A DNA stretch of 64,000 nucleotides from Candidatus Melainabacteria bacterium (GTDB lineage Bacteria; Cyanobacteriota; Vampirovibrionia; Obscuribacterales; Obscuribacteraceae). Location: positions 558,001 through 622,000 of the forward strand of contig CP064963.1 in the NCBI GenBank assembly GCA_016699165.1, written 5' to 3'. Of this stretch, positions 32,244 to 42,670 are shown one piece after another; within the stretch, counting starts at the first letter, position 1; every line of letters starts with the position of its first letter. The notes below the pieces were generated by a model. It saw only the letters and a program-made list of their open reading frames with translations, did no database searches and had not been told where the DNA came from. Made by a program: the position numbers and the translations under genes.

Positions 32244-32984
32244 CTATTTCTTATTGATAAGTTTGGAATATCGACCAGTCCAGGCAGCGATGGCAACGCC
32301 TAAAACTTCAATTAACATCTGTGGTGAATCGGTGAATACGTTCACTTTGGAACCTTCCACATTGGTCCAGTTAATTGGTATCTCAGTTATCTTATAATCG
32401 CGCAATCGAGCGACATATAGCACCTCAACGTCAAAGGCAAATCTATCCAGCCTTGTGACTGAAAAAATGTCATGCGCCATTTCTTTCTTGAATAGTTTGA
32501 ACCCGCATTGAGTGTCATAAAATCCAGGCAGTAAAAGCCCCTGCACAATTGCGTTAAATGTATTGCCAAGATATTTGCGATGAGCAAGAGCATTTACGGT
32601 TCTACGATCATCAGGCTTAGCCCTAGAACCAATGGCGATATCAGCACCATCTTTGATACTATCGAGCAGTTTTTCTAATTCTTCAATTGGCGAAGAACCA
32701 TCGGCATCATCAAATAAAATCAAGTCGCCTGAAGCAGCCAACATTCCAATTCTAACTGCATGCCCTTTGCCTTTATTTGGCACATAAGATATAAGTCTAA
32801 CTTCTGGACTTTGCTCAGAAAAATCATCTACATAGTCGGCTGTGTGGTCATAACTTCCATCATCGACCACAATTAATTCAAAAGAAGTAAAGCGCGATTT
32901 CAAGTAGTTATAAACCAATGCCAGAGTGTGGGGCAAGCGCCTCACCTCGTTGTAAGCAGGAATTATCACGGAAATCTGCGGCAT
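32244..32984 (-). CDS. Family 2 glycosyltransferase (dolichyl-phosphate-mannose synthase-like)
   Basis: The 246-residue protein has a complete GT-A fold: ISVIIPAYNEVRRLP at the N-terminus, LIVVDDGSYDHTADY, the metal-binding acidic motif LILFDDADGSS, then DTQCGFKLFKKE and FAFDVEVLYVA. This order is that of polyprenyl-phosphate mannose/glucose transferases, which load a sugar on a lipid carrier at the membrane. No membrane helices are attached. It sits between the giant protein gene (31 bp) and pyrD (49 bp), probably in one transcript. Confidence 0.9.
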   Translation of the reverse strand: MPQISVIIPAYNEVRRLPHTLALVYNYLKSRFTSFELIVVDDGSYDHTADYVDDFSEQSPEVRLISYVPNKGKGHAVRIGMLAASGDLILFDDADGSSPIEELEKLLDSIKDGADIAIGSRAKPDDRRTVNALAHRKYLGNTFNAIVQGLLLPGFYDTQCGFKLFKKEMAHDIFSVTRLDRFAFDVEVLYVARLRDYKITEIPINWTNVEGSKVNVFTDSPQMLIEVLGVAIAAWTGRYSKLINKK

Positions 32985-33015
32985 CTTTAAAAGTATGCCA
33001 CACCAATCGCTCTTA

Positions 33016-36000
33016 CTAGCGCCTCAATAAGGGTCCGTAACTGTCCGACGGAACAAAGGTCTGGGCGTTGAAGCCTTGTTGCTTGAGCTGATAGAAAGAA
33101 TCGCCAGTTCGCATTATCTGAGTGTTATTGCGCCACATCCACATTCTGTCTTTGGCATTATTAGGATTTAATCCCAGACCATCACGAGTCCAAAAACGCG
33201 CCACCGCTGGAGCAAGAAATCCTTCACCATCAGTACTAATCATATAACGATTACTGGTCAAATCTGAGCCGGTAAGCCATCTGTAAGGTGCGTTAACAAG
33301 CTCTGAATCAGCTGTACTGTTGATTACATCGCCAGCTGCACGCATGCCTTCAAAAGCAGTTGAATATCCGACTCCAGCCCACAAAGCGTTGGGAATATTA
33401 GACCTGAAAGCAAGTGGAGTTGAACTGAGTATTTTTTCTGTGACAGTAACATCATTAATCGGAATTCGAAGTCCTTTGGACCAAGAATGAGGCAATGGAT
33501 TAATGTGGCTACCCGCAAAGTGCAACATACTTGAGTACATGACTGTACCACCGATGAACTCGGTCATCGCAGACCCCCAAGATTTTTCGCTCCATCTCTG
33601 CGAAGTATTATAGGCACTAAGCGTCGCGCCCGCACCAATTGCATAAGTGGCAGGTCTTAATGCGTTATAAGTCCCAGCAATAAAACGTGGCACACTTGGA
33701 TTAGTTATGGCCGGAACCAGTGGCAACATTTTGCCTGCCACACCAATAGGTGCTATCAGTCCGGCCAAAGCGCCTTCTTTTGCGCCCGCTAAAGCTGGAT
33801 TCCAAAAGTCTCCAGTGACTGCATAATTTATTCCGCCGTTTACTAGTCCACCGACCACGGAACCCGTGACCGCAGCGGCCATGAGACCTACACCAACATT
33901 CACTGCCACACCACCAGGTACGGCACCAAATACGGTTGCAAAAGCAAGTGCGCCACCAATGGTGGCAGCAAGACCCGCACCAAACATCGCAACGGACTGC
34001 CAATTACGCTTGGTCCAGCCCCACATGCCGGGTTCGGTGATACTTATTTTGCCATCCAGATCAAGTTCTTTCACAGCAGCTAATTGCGGACAGTTTTGTT
34101 TTACTTCTTTCAAAATCATATTGGCGCTTGCATAATTGCCTTGAGCAGCATCATACAAGCCCTCGGCCAAGCGCATGCGGTTGTAGTCGAACTTCAGCTC
34201 TTCATTGCGTACGTTGCGCGATGCTTCAATTAGTTTCAGTTCGCGATTAATACTTTCTACTTGCAAATATTTCTCGCTGGTTTTATTTGTTTCTCCAGAA
34301 AGAAATGTATCTCTGTTCTCGTATGGCACACCAAGAGCTTGAAGACGAGCTTTCAGAACACTTTCTTGTTGATTTAACGGTTGAAGCGCGCGTTCTACTG
34401 CTTGCTTTTTGGAATTATATGCATCTTTGACTTGGGTGAGTAAGGCCTGGGCACCAGGGGTGCCATCATCGGCTTTGGCACCAAAATTACCTTTTTCAAG
34501 AGCAGCAAAAAAGCTGGTCAGATTATTGCCCATAGCGCCAGGATCGTAATTGGCATCTTTCTTCATTTGCGTGAAAGAGCCTTGCAAAAATCCATTGCGA
34601 TCAAGACCCTGGTCTAAATTATTTTGAAGCATCGCTTCAAGCTGGTCACCATACTGAGCACGAGCTTTGATTAAATAAGCTTGGGCTTCTGGATAATCCT
34701 GGCGTCTGTATGCCATTTGAGCATATTTCAATTTGGCAATTCCAGCTAATTGAGCTTGCATTTGCAGTGCTGCTTGCGACTCTGGATTAGCATTGTTTAC
34801 AAGCCTACTTGCAAGTGATCCAATATCAACCTGGTCAGCCAATTTTGCTGCTGCTCTAAGAGATTCATATCCAGAATCAGTATCACCTTTACCTGCGGCA
34901 TCTTGCAGTAAGCGTAAAATTTCATTAGAGGTGGCATCGTTGCCGATAACTCTTTGTACATCAGGAGTAACACTTTGAGCAAGCCGTTTAGCTTCAGGAC
35001 TGGCGTTTAAATCACGATTACTGATGGCGGCAATAAAATTTTGATATGCAGCAAACGCTTGAATATCTTGAGGCGTTGCGTTTGGACCCAGTGGCGAATC
35101 ACCGGGGTTGAGACTTGCAACAGTGACATTATTGGTCAACGAAACAGACGCCTGAGTGGCGAGCATGGCCGATGCGTTTTTCATATTCTGCAAAGATTCA
35201 AACTTAGCAAGTTCGGCTCTTAATAAGTTTATCTGCGGATTGTCGGCTTTTGCCATCACCATCTGTGGTGTTATTTCAGGATAGGTTACAGCTTGTCCAA
35301 ATATAGATTGGCTGAGAGCTTTAATGTTCTGATCTGCTTTGCCTAACTCAGATAGCAGGAAATTAGCTTGGACTGTGCCTTGTTGCTGATATTGAGCAGC
35401 AACGGCTTTTGCCTCGTTAAGTGCTTTGGTAGCTATTGTCTGCATCTCTACAATTTGAGCGTCGCTCAATTTATGCTGTTTGAAGTTTTCGCTCACTACT
35501 TTCAGAGCATCTTGAACACTAGCAAAACTGTTCATATTGCCCGAAGTAGCAGCAGCATTAAGTGCTTGATAAACCTGACCCATTGAAGCTATAAGTGCTT
35601 GATTAGCCGGATTTTGGGCAATTTCTGGAACAGAAGCGATAGATTGTAATACTTCAGCCACACGCGCCAATTGCTGAGCGCCACCAGCCACTGGTTGACC
35701 ACTAGAAAGCGCTTCCATAGTGACTGCCGCTTCGTTCAGTCGGCTAATATAGGATGCTTGTTGCACGCTCATCATAGCAGTCTCGACTTTGCGCATTGCC
35801 TCTATATGCGGTGCCCACTGCGGATCACCTACTTGATTAACATCTGGTTGTGCTTGCAATCTTTGTTGCTCAACTGCATCGAGAGCTGCTCTTGGCACAA
35901 CTTGAGTAGTATCAATTTTATAAATATCATTTGTAGCTGGTGCTGGACGCTCAAGCGGTCGCACCGTCTGTGGTTCTGGTGCTGGTATACCATTTTTTCT

Positions 36001-39000
36001 GCGATAGTCCTCAAGCGAAGTATATTCGCCATTCATCGGAAGATTTTGGTAGCCCTGATCTCTTGTGCGAACAAACATATTTCTGTATTCGCCTGGATCT
36101 ATATTGTTGCCCTTTGAAAATATTCGATATCCTGTTTGGGCAAGAGCGCCAATTACTTCTTTATCAAATGAAGCAACAGCTGAAACTGTAGCTGCAAAGC
36201 CAGGACCTACAATTGGAGCAGAGAATGCAAGAGTGGCTGCAAGCGGTGAGCCTGCAATGGAAGAATTATTTGCAAGACGGCTCAAACCTTGCCTTGTCAT
36301 ATCCATTGCTGGATTAGTAAATGGGAACAAAGATCCAGTAAGTCCACGGTCTTTAAACCGCTGCAACACCGAAATTTGTTGCGGCATATAGCCACCGCGC
36401 ACCAATAAAGGCATAAATATAGCTGCGCCCGGTGTAGACAACAACAGCGTGGAGCCAATATCACCAGTTTGAGGAACATGAGCGTGTAGCAACGCCATAG
36501 CCAGATTGTCTCCGGCTTCCATGTTGTTTGGAGCCGTGACTAAGGTTCGATAAGCCCCAATTACGCCAAGGCCTGTGTAGTAAGAATGAGCGATTTGTGA
36601 CCGGGCTACTTGAGTTAGCGTGGCAGTTTGTGGGTCTAATTTGGTGTAGCGGAACCAATCGCCAAAAGTGTTTACTTTGTCACGACCAAAATTGGAAACT
36701 CCCGTCCAGGCATTTTGCACTCGACTGTAACCTGGCATGTTGAAGACAGATTGAGCGCGTTGCCCCATAAGAGAAACTGGAAAACCAAACTCGGCATTTT
36801 CAGCCATCAAGCGCAATCCAGGCCCACTAAACATGTCTGGGTTTCTTGGCGCCAAATCTGCAAGAAATAAATCGCCTTCTCTTTTGATGGGTAAACTATA
36901 TGGCAAACCAGATTGTTTTGAAAGTACTTCTCCACCCGGTCCTCGCAAATTAGATAATCGCGGGAAAAGCTTTTCAAAAGCGACATCGGGCAAAGCAGCT
37001 TTATTTGCCAAAAAATCCTGTACTTGTTTTTTGCTCGTTAGTCCAAGCGCGTCAGCAATCGATTTTTGATTAGCGCTCAATGTTGTGAAATCATCAATAT
37101 TTTTTAGCGGCTGAAGCGTCTTTTTCAGAGTTTGAGCTAATGATTCTTTGAATTGGCTAATGGTATAAATATTTGACTCGGCCATACGAGTTGCAAGCAA
37201 AGAGTTATTAACGCTCATGGTGTCGCTAATAACACTTGAAGTTCCAAGTAACTGACGCTCAACTTGAGATACGCTTGCAGTCATCATTGAATAGCCTTCG
37301 CCGCTCAATGCTTTGGAATTATTGAACAGTGCATGCCCAAGTCCAATATCGGATGTGTTGCTATATTTTAGATTTGGATAAAGCTTGTTGAAGGTTCCTT
37401 CAAATGGAATGCTTACGCTTCCGGTTGCGTCTTTTAAACTGTATTTTTCCAAAAATGATTTTAGTTGACCATAATTTGTGATACCAATTGCATTGGCCTG
37501 TTTAATCATTTCAGTCGTGACACCAGATTCTGGAACGGTTTTAAATACTGTCTCTAGAGTGTCATCTGCTGCGGCAGTAGTTACTTTGGCAATTTGATTA
37601 CTCATTAGAGTCATGCCGTTGAATGCATTTTGATAAAGCGCTTGCAACTCAGACTGAGTAGTTATGGTCTTTCCACTATTTAGGAAAGCACCTCGCTCAA
37701 ATAACTGAGCGTCACTGGCAATAGGTTGCCTATAAAATGCGCTCTGCAGTGTCTGTAATTCAGCTTTAGGAATTCGCGCCAACAAATAATCTTTCATTGG
37801 ACCGTCAAAGAAGCGCGGATCTTTGAGTGAAGCTGCGACCAGGTCATCGCCTACCCCAGGTTTGAAAGCGTTAGGAAACAATACAGTTGCAGGATCAGAA
37901 CTTTTGGCGAACTTCTTCATAAAAGCGTTCAACTCACCGCGAGTAGTCATGCCAAACCAATCGGCAGTTGCTTTAAGCCTGGTTAGTTCAGCAGCATCCG
38001 TTACGGTTTGTTTGAGTGCTTGCTCAATATTCAAATTATCTATAACGCCAAATCGACGCTTCGCTTCTATAGAGCTAATGGTTGATTGTATCTGGCTTAA
38101 ATCATCATAGACTTTTTTTGAGAACGCTTTCAAATCAGTCATGGTGCGCAGTTGCATTCCACTTACAGGTAAGTCGATGGTTCCTATGCGCTCTGCAAGT
38201 GGTGCTGCGCTCATACGATTAAAACCAGCGCGTGAAGCTATGGTGCTCAATGTCTCATGGGTGATACCAGATGCGACAAATGCATCTTCAACAGCAATAG
38301 GTCCCGGAACCGTCATTCTATATCCGGCTTCATTAACTTCAATCGTTACCTGATTGCTTCTTCGAGCAAGTTTTTCTAGCTCATCTACTTGATTTTTACC
38401 AATTTCAGCTACTAACTTAGGGTCCGCTTTAACTGTCTTAAGAAAATCATCCAGACTCGCTACAAACTCACCTTTAGTTGCAGGCGCCAAAATATCTCTT
38501 AACTTGCTGAAAGATGCGGCTGATTCAAACTTGATCGGCAGCCTAGTCACCGTTTCTTTGTTACTCAATAAATCACTAAATTTACGGTTTGGTCCTGCAG
38601 CTTCGGCAAGTTCCTGAAGAGGCTTCCAAATATTGGAAGCTTTTTCACCAACTTCATTGCGCACAAATTGAGCAAATGTACCAACCGAGTGATTCATTCT
38701 GTCTACGAAACCAGCTGATTGGAGTGGTCCAAAATTGTCCATGGGGCGACCAATATTGCTAAATCTATTGGTGATGCTTTCTGGAATTTTGGGAAATGCA
38801 GGAAGGTAGGGCTGAATGCGACCAGGCAGGCTGGTAACTTGTGCTGGAAGCTTGACTCCCTCGAATAATCTAAAATTACTAGACTCACCTCGGATCATCA
38901 TCTTATAGCCAAGACTTGCAGCTACAGTCGATCCTATTGCATTTCTAGTAGACGTAAATAAGCTCTCACTCTCACCCAGTGCGCTCATTGTCATGTTTCG

Positions 39001-42000
39001 CGTTAACGTAGGCAAAACAACTGCACCGGCAAGTCTAGTATACGGATTGAGTCCTGGTATTTCATTGAACTTGCCTTTGGTATAACGCATCCAGGCTATT
39101 CCAACAGCTGCCGATAAGGCATTGACCATCAAACTCCTGTTCGATTCATTCAGTCCAAGCTTCTTGGTCATTTCAGATGGCAATATTTCCCCTGCTAAAT
39201 GCAGAGCCGAAGTCAAATCGACGTCTTCCAAGAATTTATTTTTGTCTAAAATATCAACATTGCGATCGGTTAGAGTCAGTTCTTTGGCTTCTTTTAAATT
39301 CTCGACAGCAAGATCTGGTCTGATACCGGCTTTGTTGCCATACTGAAGTATGGCACCACCTGTAGGATCATTGCCATTTGTTAGAGGACCCATGTAAAAG
39401 CGACCCAGTGCCACTCTTGTCGTAATGTGCAAATTAACAAAATTACTAGTCGGCTTATCTCCCTGCAAACGTGCAATAGACAAGCGAAGCACGTCGCCTC
39501 TGTTTTCGCCTGTTTCTAGAGGGGCATTGCTAATTACAGTCGGGTCGTTAACATCGCGCTGAGCCATAGTCATGACTTCAAGAGCAAGTCCACGATTAAT
39601 TTTATCCGCCATCGCTTTGGCTTCTTTCAAAACCCGCTCAGCATCCTGCATTTGGCCGCCGACAGTAAGAGCAAGTCCATATTGCTGACGCAATAAAATA
39701 GAATTGCGCACACCTTCCATAGAGCCAAGCACTTCTCTATAGAGCTGCACTCGCTGCATTTCGGTGAGCGGTCTTTGAGTAGTTGGGTCTACACCTGCCT
39801 TAAGCAGGTCGGTCTTGCTTTTAATTCCTTCAAAAATTTGCTCAACAGTGGGCGTCACTAAGATCGATGGATTATCCGGATGAGGAACACTTTCACTGCG
39901 ACGAATGAATTCTTCATAGAGAGGTTTTAGCTCGGCAATATTTTGTTTTGTCAAATCGGCATCTAAGGGACCATTTGGTGTTTTAGAAATGAGCGAACCG
40001 ATTTTTTTAAATAACTCATTATCTTTGAGATTGGCAAATCGCGGGTCCAAAGCTGTTTGTTGCGGAACGCCTTGAAGCCTCTGCACTTCTTTATCTTGAC
40101 CCAAAATGACCTGATCTCGCCCTGGAGCACTTGGAATTTTGGCAGCATAAGGTGTCATATCGACACCAATTTTACGTGCCATTTCTTGCACATCGCGTGA
40201 AAGCGCGGCTTCTCCCTGCACCGAATCTGGTGCGTTTTTCAAAGCCTGATTCAGTTGAGTTTTGGCCGAAGCCAAATCACCAGCCGTTAAAAGATTCTGA
40301 GCATAAATTCTCCCAGCACCAAACTGAACCATTTGACTTTCGTTACGAGCGATGTTGAAAACAGTCTTTCTGGTTTCTTGAGCAAATAATAAATTAGCTT
40401 TATCACCAGATAAATTGCGCCACTGTTCAAAGTCGCGTATGTAAGCATCACCATAATTGCGCTGCAATTCTGCTTTAACTCGAGCTTTAGTGGCATCGTC
40501 ACCCGACAACATTGTGGCAAGTAGATTTATGTGAGCTGGATCTTTTAAATTGCCAAACACTTTTTGCTGCAAGTTCAAGATTTCCTGACCTTTGGGACCA
40601 GTGCCTTGCAGGATTTGAACAAATTGATTTTTGATGTCAGCCATAAGCGGCTGTTCCATCGCTTCTATACGAGCGCGATTGGCAGTGGCAATTTTGCTGA
40701 TGCGCTCAAATAAAGGACCATAAGTTTTAAGCGTTTCTGCTGTAGCGCCTTTTACATCACCATTGCGCAAGCGCGCTAAATCATTTGCTTTTAACTGAAA
40801 TTCTCCCTGCATGTCGTACAAAAGCTCGCCCAGCGGAGGGACCGGTTCGCGATCTTTCTCACTAGCTGGCTGATTTTCATAGCGAGTAAGGGCAGCGTCA
40901 AATAAAGTGGTAGAAGGCACTCCAAGTTGAACTGCCTTGCTGCCAACTTCAGCTCGAACAGAAGTATTGATAGAGCGTGCATAAGCATCAGTCAAATATT
41001 TCTTTGCTGGATCTAGTTGACCAGCATCACTCAATGCTGCAGCATATAGAAGTCTATTAAAAGCGCGACTATCTTCACCCTGCACCATTCGCTCAGCTGC
41101 TTGAACCTGTTGCAAATATGGATACATTGGTGTTTTTAAGCTTTGCTGCACCATGAGCAATTGTTGTAATTTGCTATCTGTGGCAATAGCCTTGAAAGCC
41201 TGGTTCGAATTCAAGAACTGCTGCATGTTTTGCAAACGAGCTTGATATTCTTGTGCAGACTTTGCACCGTCCAGTCCCCTTATATGCTGAGCAAGCTGAC
41301 CTTTTTGAGTAGGGTCTAATTGCAGTGTGCCTACATATTGCTCGAAACTGTTTCTTAAACCTTGATTGGCATCAGCCCATGACATTGGTTTGCCATCGAC
41401 TTCGACTTTCATCTGCTGCTCTAAAGCACTTTGCGCGGCAAGCATTTGTGTCAGTCTTGCATTAGCCAGACCACTTGGCTTTGCTGATGCGTCTGCAAAA
41501 GCAATGCTTTCTTCAAAAGCACGCGCTATCTCGGGAGTCAAAGCCGCTTTAGCTGCTACCTCAAGCGGGGTGCCTTTAGCAAGCTCAGCTACAAGCGCTT
41601 GTCTGTATTTAGCGTAAGCTTGCTCGCTTTTTTCTATTGCCGCTAGTGGATTATCGACCGGCTTTGGCTCAACTGGTTTATCTACTACTGGATTAACTGG
41701 GTTAGTTACATCAGGCTGAGTAGATTGTGGTGCATCAGGATTATAAAGAAGTGGCAGCTTGCCTTCCCTTATATCTTGAGAAATTTTTTGCACCCGCTCC
41801 ATTATGCCGCCATGAGCTTCGGCGCCATCTGTTGCAGGAGCTGCGGTTTTGAGTTTCGCTCCGTACTGCTGCTCAATTGCTTGAGCTCGATTTCTAAAAT
41901 TGGGATCGTCTGCAAGAGCTGGATAATTTTGAACTGTATCCTGCATAGCCTTTTGAGCTTCAGTGAGGCGAGTGCGGATTTCTTCAGGGCTTGTGCCTTG

Positions 42001-42567
42001 ACCTGCCCACTGATACATAGCTAAAGCAAGATTGCCTCGCATGAAACCTGGAGCTTTTTCGAGCACCTTTAGATTTTCAGATAATTCTTTGAGCTGTCGT
42101 GCAGTCTCTGGATTTTGCTCGTTACGACAAGCTTGATCCAGACACTTGGCCCACTTGCCAAACATGGCGCGTTTTTCGGGTGGCAACAAACGCAAAATTT
42201 CAGCCATTGAATTTTTGGCCTGGTCCATATTACCCGCAGCATTGCCTTCAGGCGAAAAGGCCTTGAACATGTCTTTGACCAGAGTGTCGAGCTTTTCGCG
42301 ATGCTGGCCTATATATGGCAATTGGCGAATAATTGCCTCTGGCGAATCAGCCTGAGGTAATCTCTCACCTTGTTGAGTACGCTGGTTTGCACCTTTGAAC
42401 ATGTCATCGGGCAAAATATCAAGCGAGGTGCGAACATCAGCCAGAGTGTTTGATGCAAGAGTTATTTCAGTTTGACTATCAGGCGAAGTTTGCGCAATAG
42501 TCTGCTCTGGAGGAGTTGTGTCCCCCTTAGTTTCGACTACTTCGCTGTTCTTCTCTTCGCCCGCCAC
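33016..42567 (-). CDS. Giant helical repeat protein of unknown function, 3183 aa
   Basis: I do not recognise this protein. The GTG at 42567 has AGGAC about eight bases upstream. There is no signal peptide. It is rich in Ala and Gln and mostly helical. Residues about 1-270 are helical with a Pro/Val/Asp linker near 275-305. Residues about 305-1150 contain TPR-like helical pairs. A hydrophobic stretch lies at about 1160-1240. Three diverged ~150-residue repeats occupy about 1470-1920. Further hydrophobic parts are at about 2000-2150 and a Gly/Ala-rich membrane-like region at about 2860-2960. The C-terminus contains WRNNTQIMRTGDSFYQLKQ. A surface-layer, secretion or predation protein are all possible; none is shown. 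Downstream is a glycosyltransferase gene. Confidence 0.9.
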   Translation of the reverse strand: MAGEEKNSEVVETKGDTTPPEQTIAQTSPDSQTEITLASNTLADVRTSLDILPDDMFKGANQRTQQGERLPQADSPEAIIRQLPYIGQHREKLDTLVKDMFKAFSPEGNAAGNMDQAKNSMAEILRLLPPEKRAMFGKWAKCLDQACRNEQNPETARQLKELSENLKVLEKAPGFMRGNLALAMYQWAGQGTSPEEIRTRLTEAQKAMQDTVQNYPALADDPNFRNRAQAIEQQYGAKLKTAAPATDGAEAHGGIMERVQKISQDIREGKLPLLYNPDAPQSTQPDVTNPVNPVVDKPVEPKPVDNPLAAIEKSEQAYAKYRQALVAELAKGTPLEVAAKAALTPEIARAFEESIAFADASAKPSGLANARLTQMLAAQSALEQQMKVEVDGKPMSWADANQGLRNSFEQYVGTLQLDPTQKGQLAQHIRGLDGAKSAQEYQARLQNMQQFLNSNQAFKAIATDSKLQQLLMVQQSLKTPMYPYLQQVQAAERMVQGEDSRAFNRLLYAAALSDAGQLDPAKKYLTDAYARSINTSVRAEVGSKAVQLGVPSTTLFDAALTRYENQPASEKDREPVPPLGELLYDMQGEFQLKANDLARLRNGDVKGATAETLKTYGPLFERISKIATANRARIEAMEQPLMADIKNQFVQILQGTGPKGQEILNLQQKVFGNLKDPAHINLLATMLSGDDATKARVKAELQRNYGDAYIRDFEQWRNLSGDKANLLFAQETRKTVFNIARNESQMVQFGAGRIYAQNLLTAGDLASAKTQLNQALKNAPDSVQGEAALSRDVQEMARKIGVDMTPYAAKIPSAPGRDQVILGQDKEVQRLQGVPQQTALDPRFANLKDNELFKKIGSLISKTPNGPLDADLTKQNIAELKPLYEEFIRRSESVPHPDNPSILVTPTVEQIFEGIKSKTDLLKAGVDPTTQRPLTEMQRVQLYREVLGSMEGVRNSILLRQQYGLALTVGGQMQDAERVLKEAKAMADKINRGLALEVMTMAQRDVNDPTVISNAPLETGENRGDVLRLSIARLQGDKPTSNFVNLHITTRVALGRFYMGPLTNGNDPTGGAILQYGNKAGIRPDLAVENLKEAKELTLTDRNVDILDKNKFLEDVDLTSALHLAGEILPSEMTKKLGLNESNRSLMVNALSAAVGIAWMRYTKGKFNEIPGLNPYTRLAGAVVLPTLTRNMTMSALGESESLFTSTRNAIGSTVAASLGYKMMIRGESSNFRLFEGVKLPAQVTSLPGRIQPYLPAFPKIPESITNRFSNIGRPMDNFGPLQSAGFVDRMNHSVGTFAQFVRNEVGEKASNIWKPLQELAEAAGPNRKFSDLLSNKETVTRLPIKFESAASFSKLRDILAPATKGEFVASLDDFLKTVKADPKLVAEIGKNQVDELEKLARRSNQVTIEVNEAGYRMTVPGPIAVEDAFVASGITHETLSTIASRAGFNRMSAAPLAERIGTIDLPVSGMQLRTMTDLKAFSKKVYDDLSQIQSTISSIEAKRRFGVIDNLNIEQALKQTVTDAAELTRLKATADWFGMTTRGELNAFMKKFAKSSDPATVLFPNAFKPGVGDDLVAASLKDPRFFDGPMKDYLLARIPKAELQTLQSAFYRQPIASDAQLFERGAFLNSGKTITTQSELQALYQNAFNGMTLMSNQIAKVTTAAADDTLETVFKTVPESGVTTEMIKQANAIGITNYGQLKSFLEKYSLKDATGSVSIPFEGTFNKLYPNLKYSNTSDIGLGHALFNNSKALSGEGYSMMTASVSQVERQLLGTSSVISDTMSVNNSLLATRMAESNIYTISQFKESLAQTLKKTLQPLKNIDDFTTLSANQKSIADALGLTSKKQVQDFLANKAALPDVAFEKLFPRLSNLRGPGGEVLSKQSGLPYSLPIKREGDLFLADLAPRNPDMFSGPGLRLMAENAEFGFPVSLMGQRAQSVFNMPGYSRVQNAWTGVSNFGRDKVNTFGDWFRYTKLDPQTATLTQVARSQIAHSYYTGLGVIGAYRTLVTAPNNMEAGDNLAMALLHAHVPQTGDIGSTLLLSTPGAAIFMPLLVRGGYMPQQISVLQRFKDRGLTGSLFPFTNPAMDMTRQGLSRLANNSSIAGSPLAATLAFSAPIVGPGFAATVSAVASFDKEVIGALAQTGYRIFSKGNNIDPGEYRNMFVRTRDQGYQNLPMNGEYTSLEDYRRKNGIPAPEPQTVRPLERPAPATNDIYKIDTTQVVPRAALDAVEQQRLQAQPDVNQVGDPQWAPHIEAMRKVETAMMSVQQASYISRLNEAAVTMEALSSGQPVAGGAQQLARVAEVLQSIASVPEIAQNPANQALIASMGQVYQALNAAATSGNMNSFASVQDALKVVSENFKQHKLSDAQIVEMQTIATKALNEAKAVAAQYQQQGTVQANFLLSELGKADQNIKALSQSIFGQAVTYPEITPQMVMAKADNPQINLLRAELAKFESLQNMKNASAMLATQASVSLTNNVTVASLNPGDSPLGPNATPQDIQAFAAYQNFIAAISNRDLNASPEAKRLAQSVTPDVQRVIGNDATSNEILRLLQDAAGKGDTDSGYESLRAAAKLADQVDIGSLASRLVNNANPESQAALQMQAQLAGIAKLKYAQMAYRRQDYPEAQAYLIKARAQYGDQLEAMLQNNLDQGLDRNGFLQGSFTQMKKDANYDPGAMGNNLTSFFAALEKGNFGAKADDGTPGAQALLTQVKDAYNSKKQAVERALQPLNQQESVLKARLQALGVPYENRDTFLSGETNKTSEKYLQVESINRELKLIEASRNVRNEELKFDYNRMRLAEGLYDAAQGNYASANMILKEVKQNCPQLAAVKELDLDGKISITEPGMWGWTKRNWQSVAMFGAGLAATIGGALAFATVFGAVPGGVAVNVGVGLMAAAVTGSVVGGLVNGGINYAVTGDFWNPALAGAKEGALAGLIAPIGVAGKMLPLVPAITNPSVPRFIAGTYNALRPATYAIGAGATLSAYNTSQRWSEKSWGSAMTEFIGGTVMYSSMLHFAGSHINPLPHSWSKGLRIPINDVTVTEKILSSTPLAFRSNIPNALWAGVGYSTAFEGMRAAGDVINSTADSELVNAPYRWLTGSDLTSNRYMISTDGEGFLAPAVARFWTRDGLGLNPNNAKDRMWMWRNNTQIMRTGDSFYQLKQQGFNAQTFVPSDSYGPLLRR

Positions 42568-42670
42568 GTGGTGCGTCCTTTTGAAAGATATGTCTATCTT
42601 GTAGGATCATTCCCTCGTCTGAAAAGCCGGAAACTACGTAGCCCTTTGCCCTGGGAGCAAAAATTAATTA

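Noticed and set aside
35671..36117. A 148-codon plus-strand frame opposite the giant gene
   Set aside because: It is antisense to a long coherent frame, is rich in Cys/His/Leu from reversed codons, and has no ribosome site.
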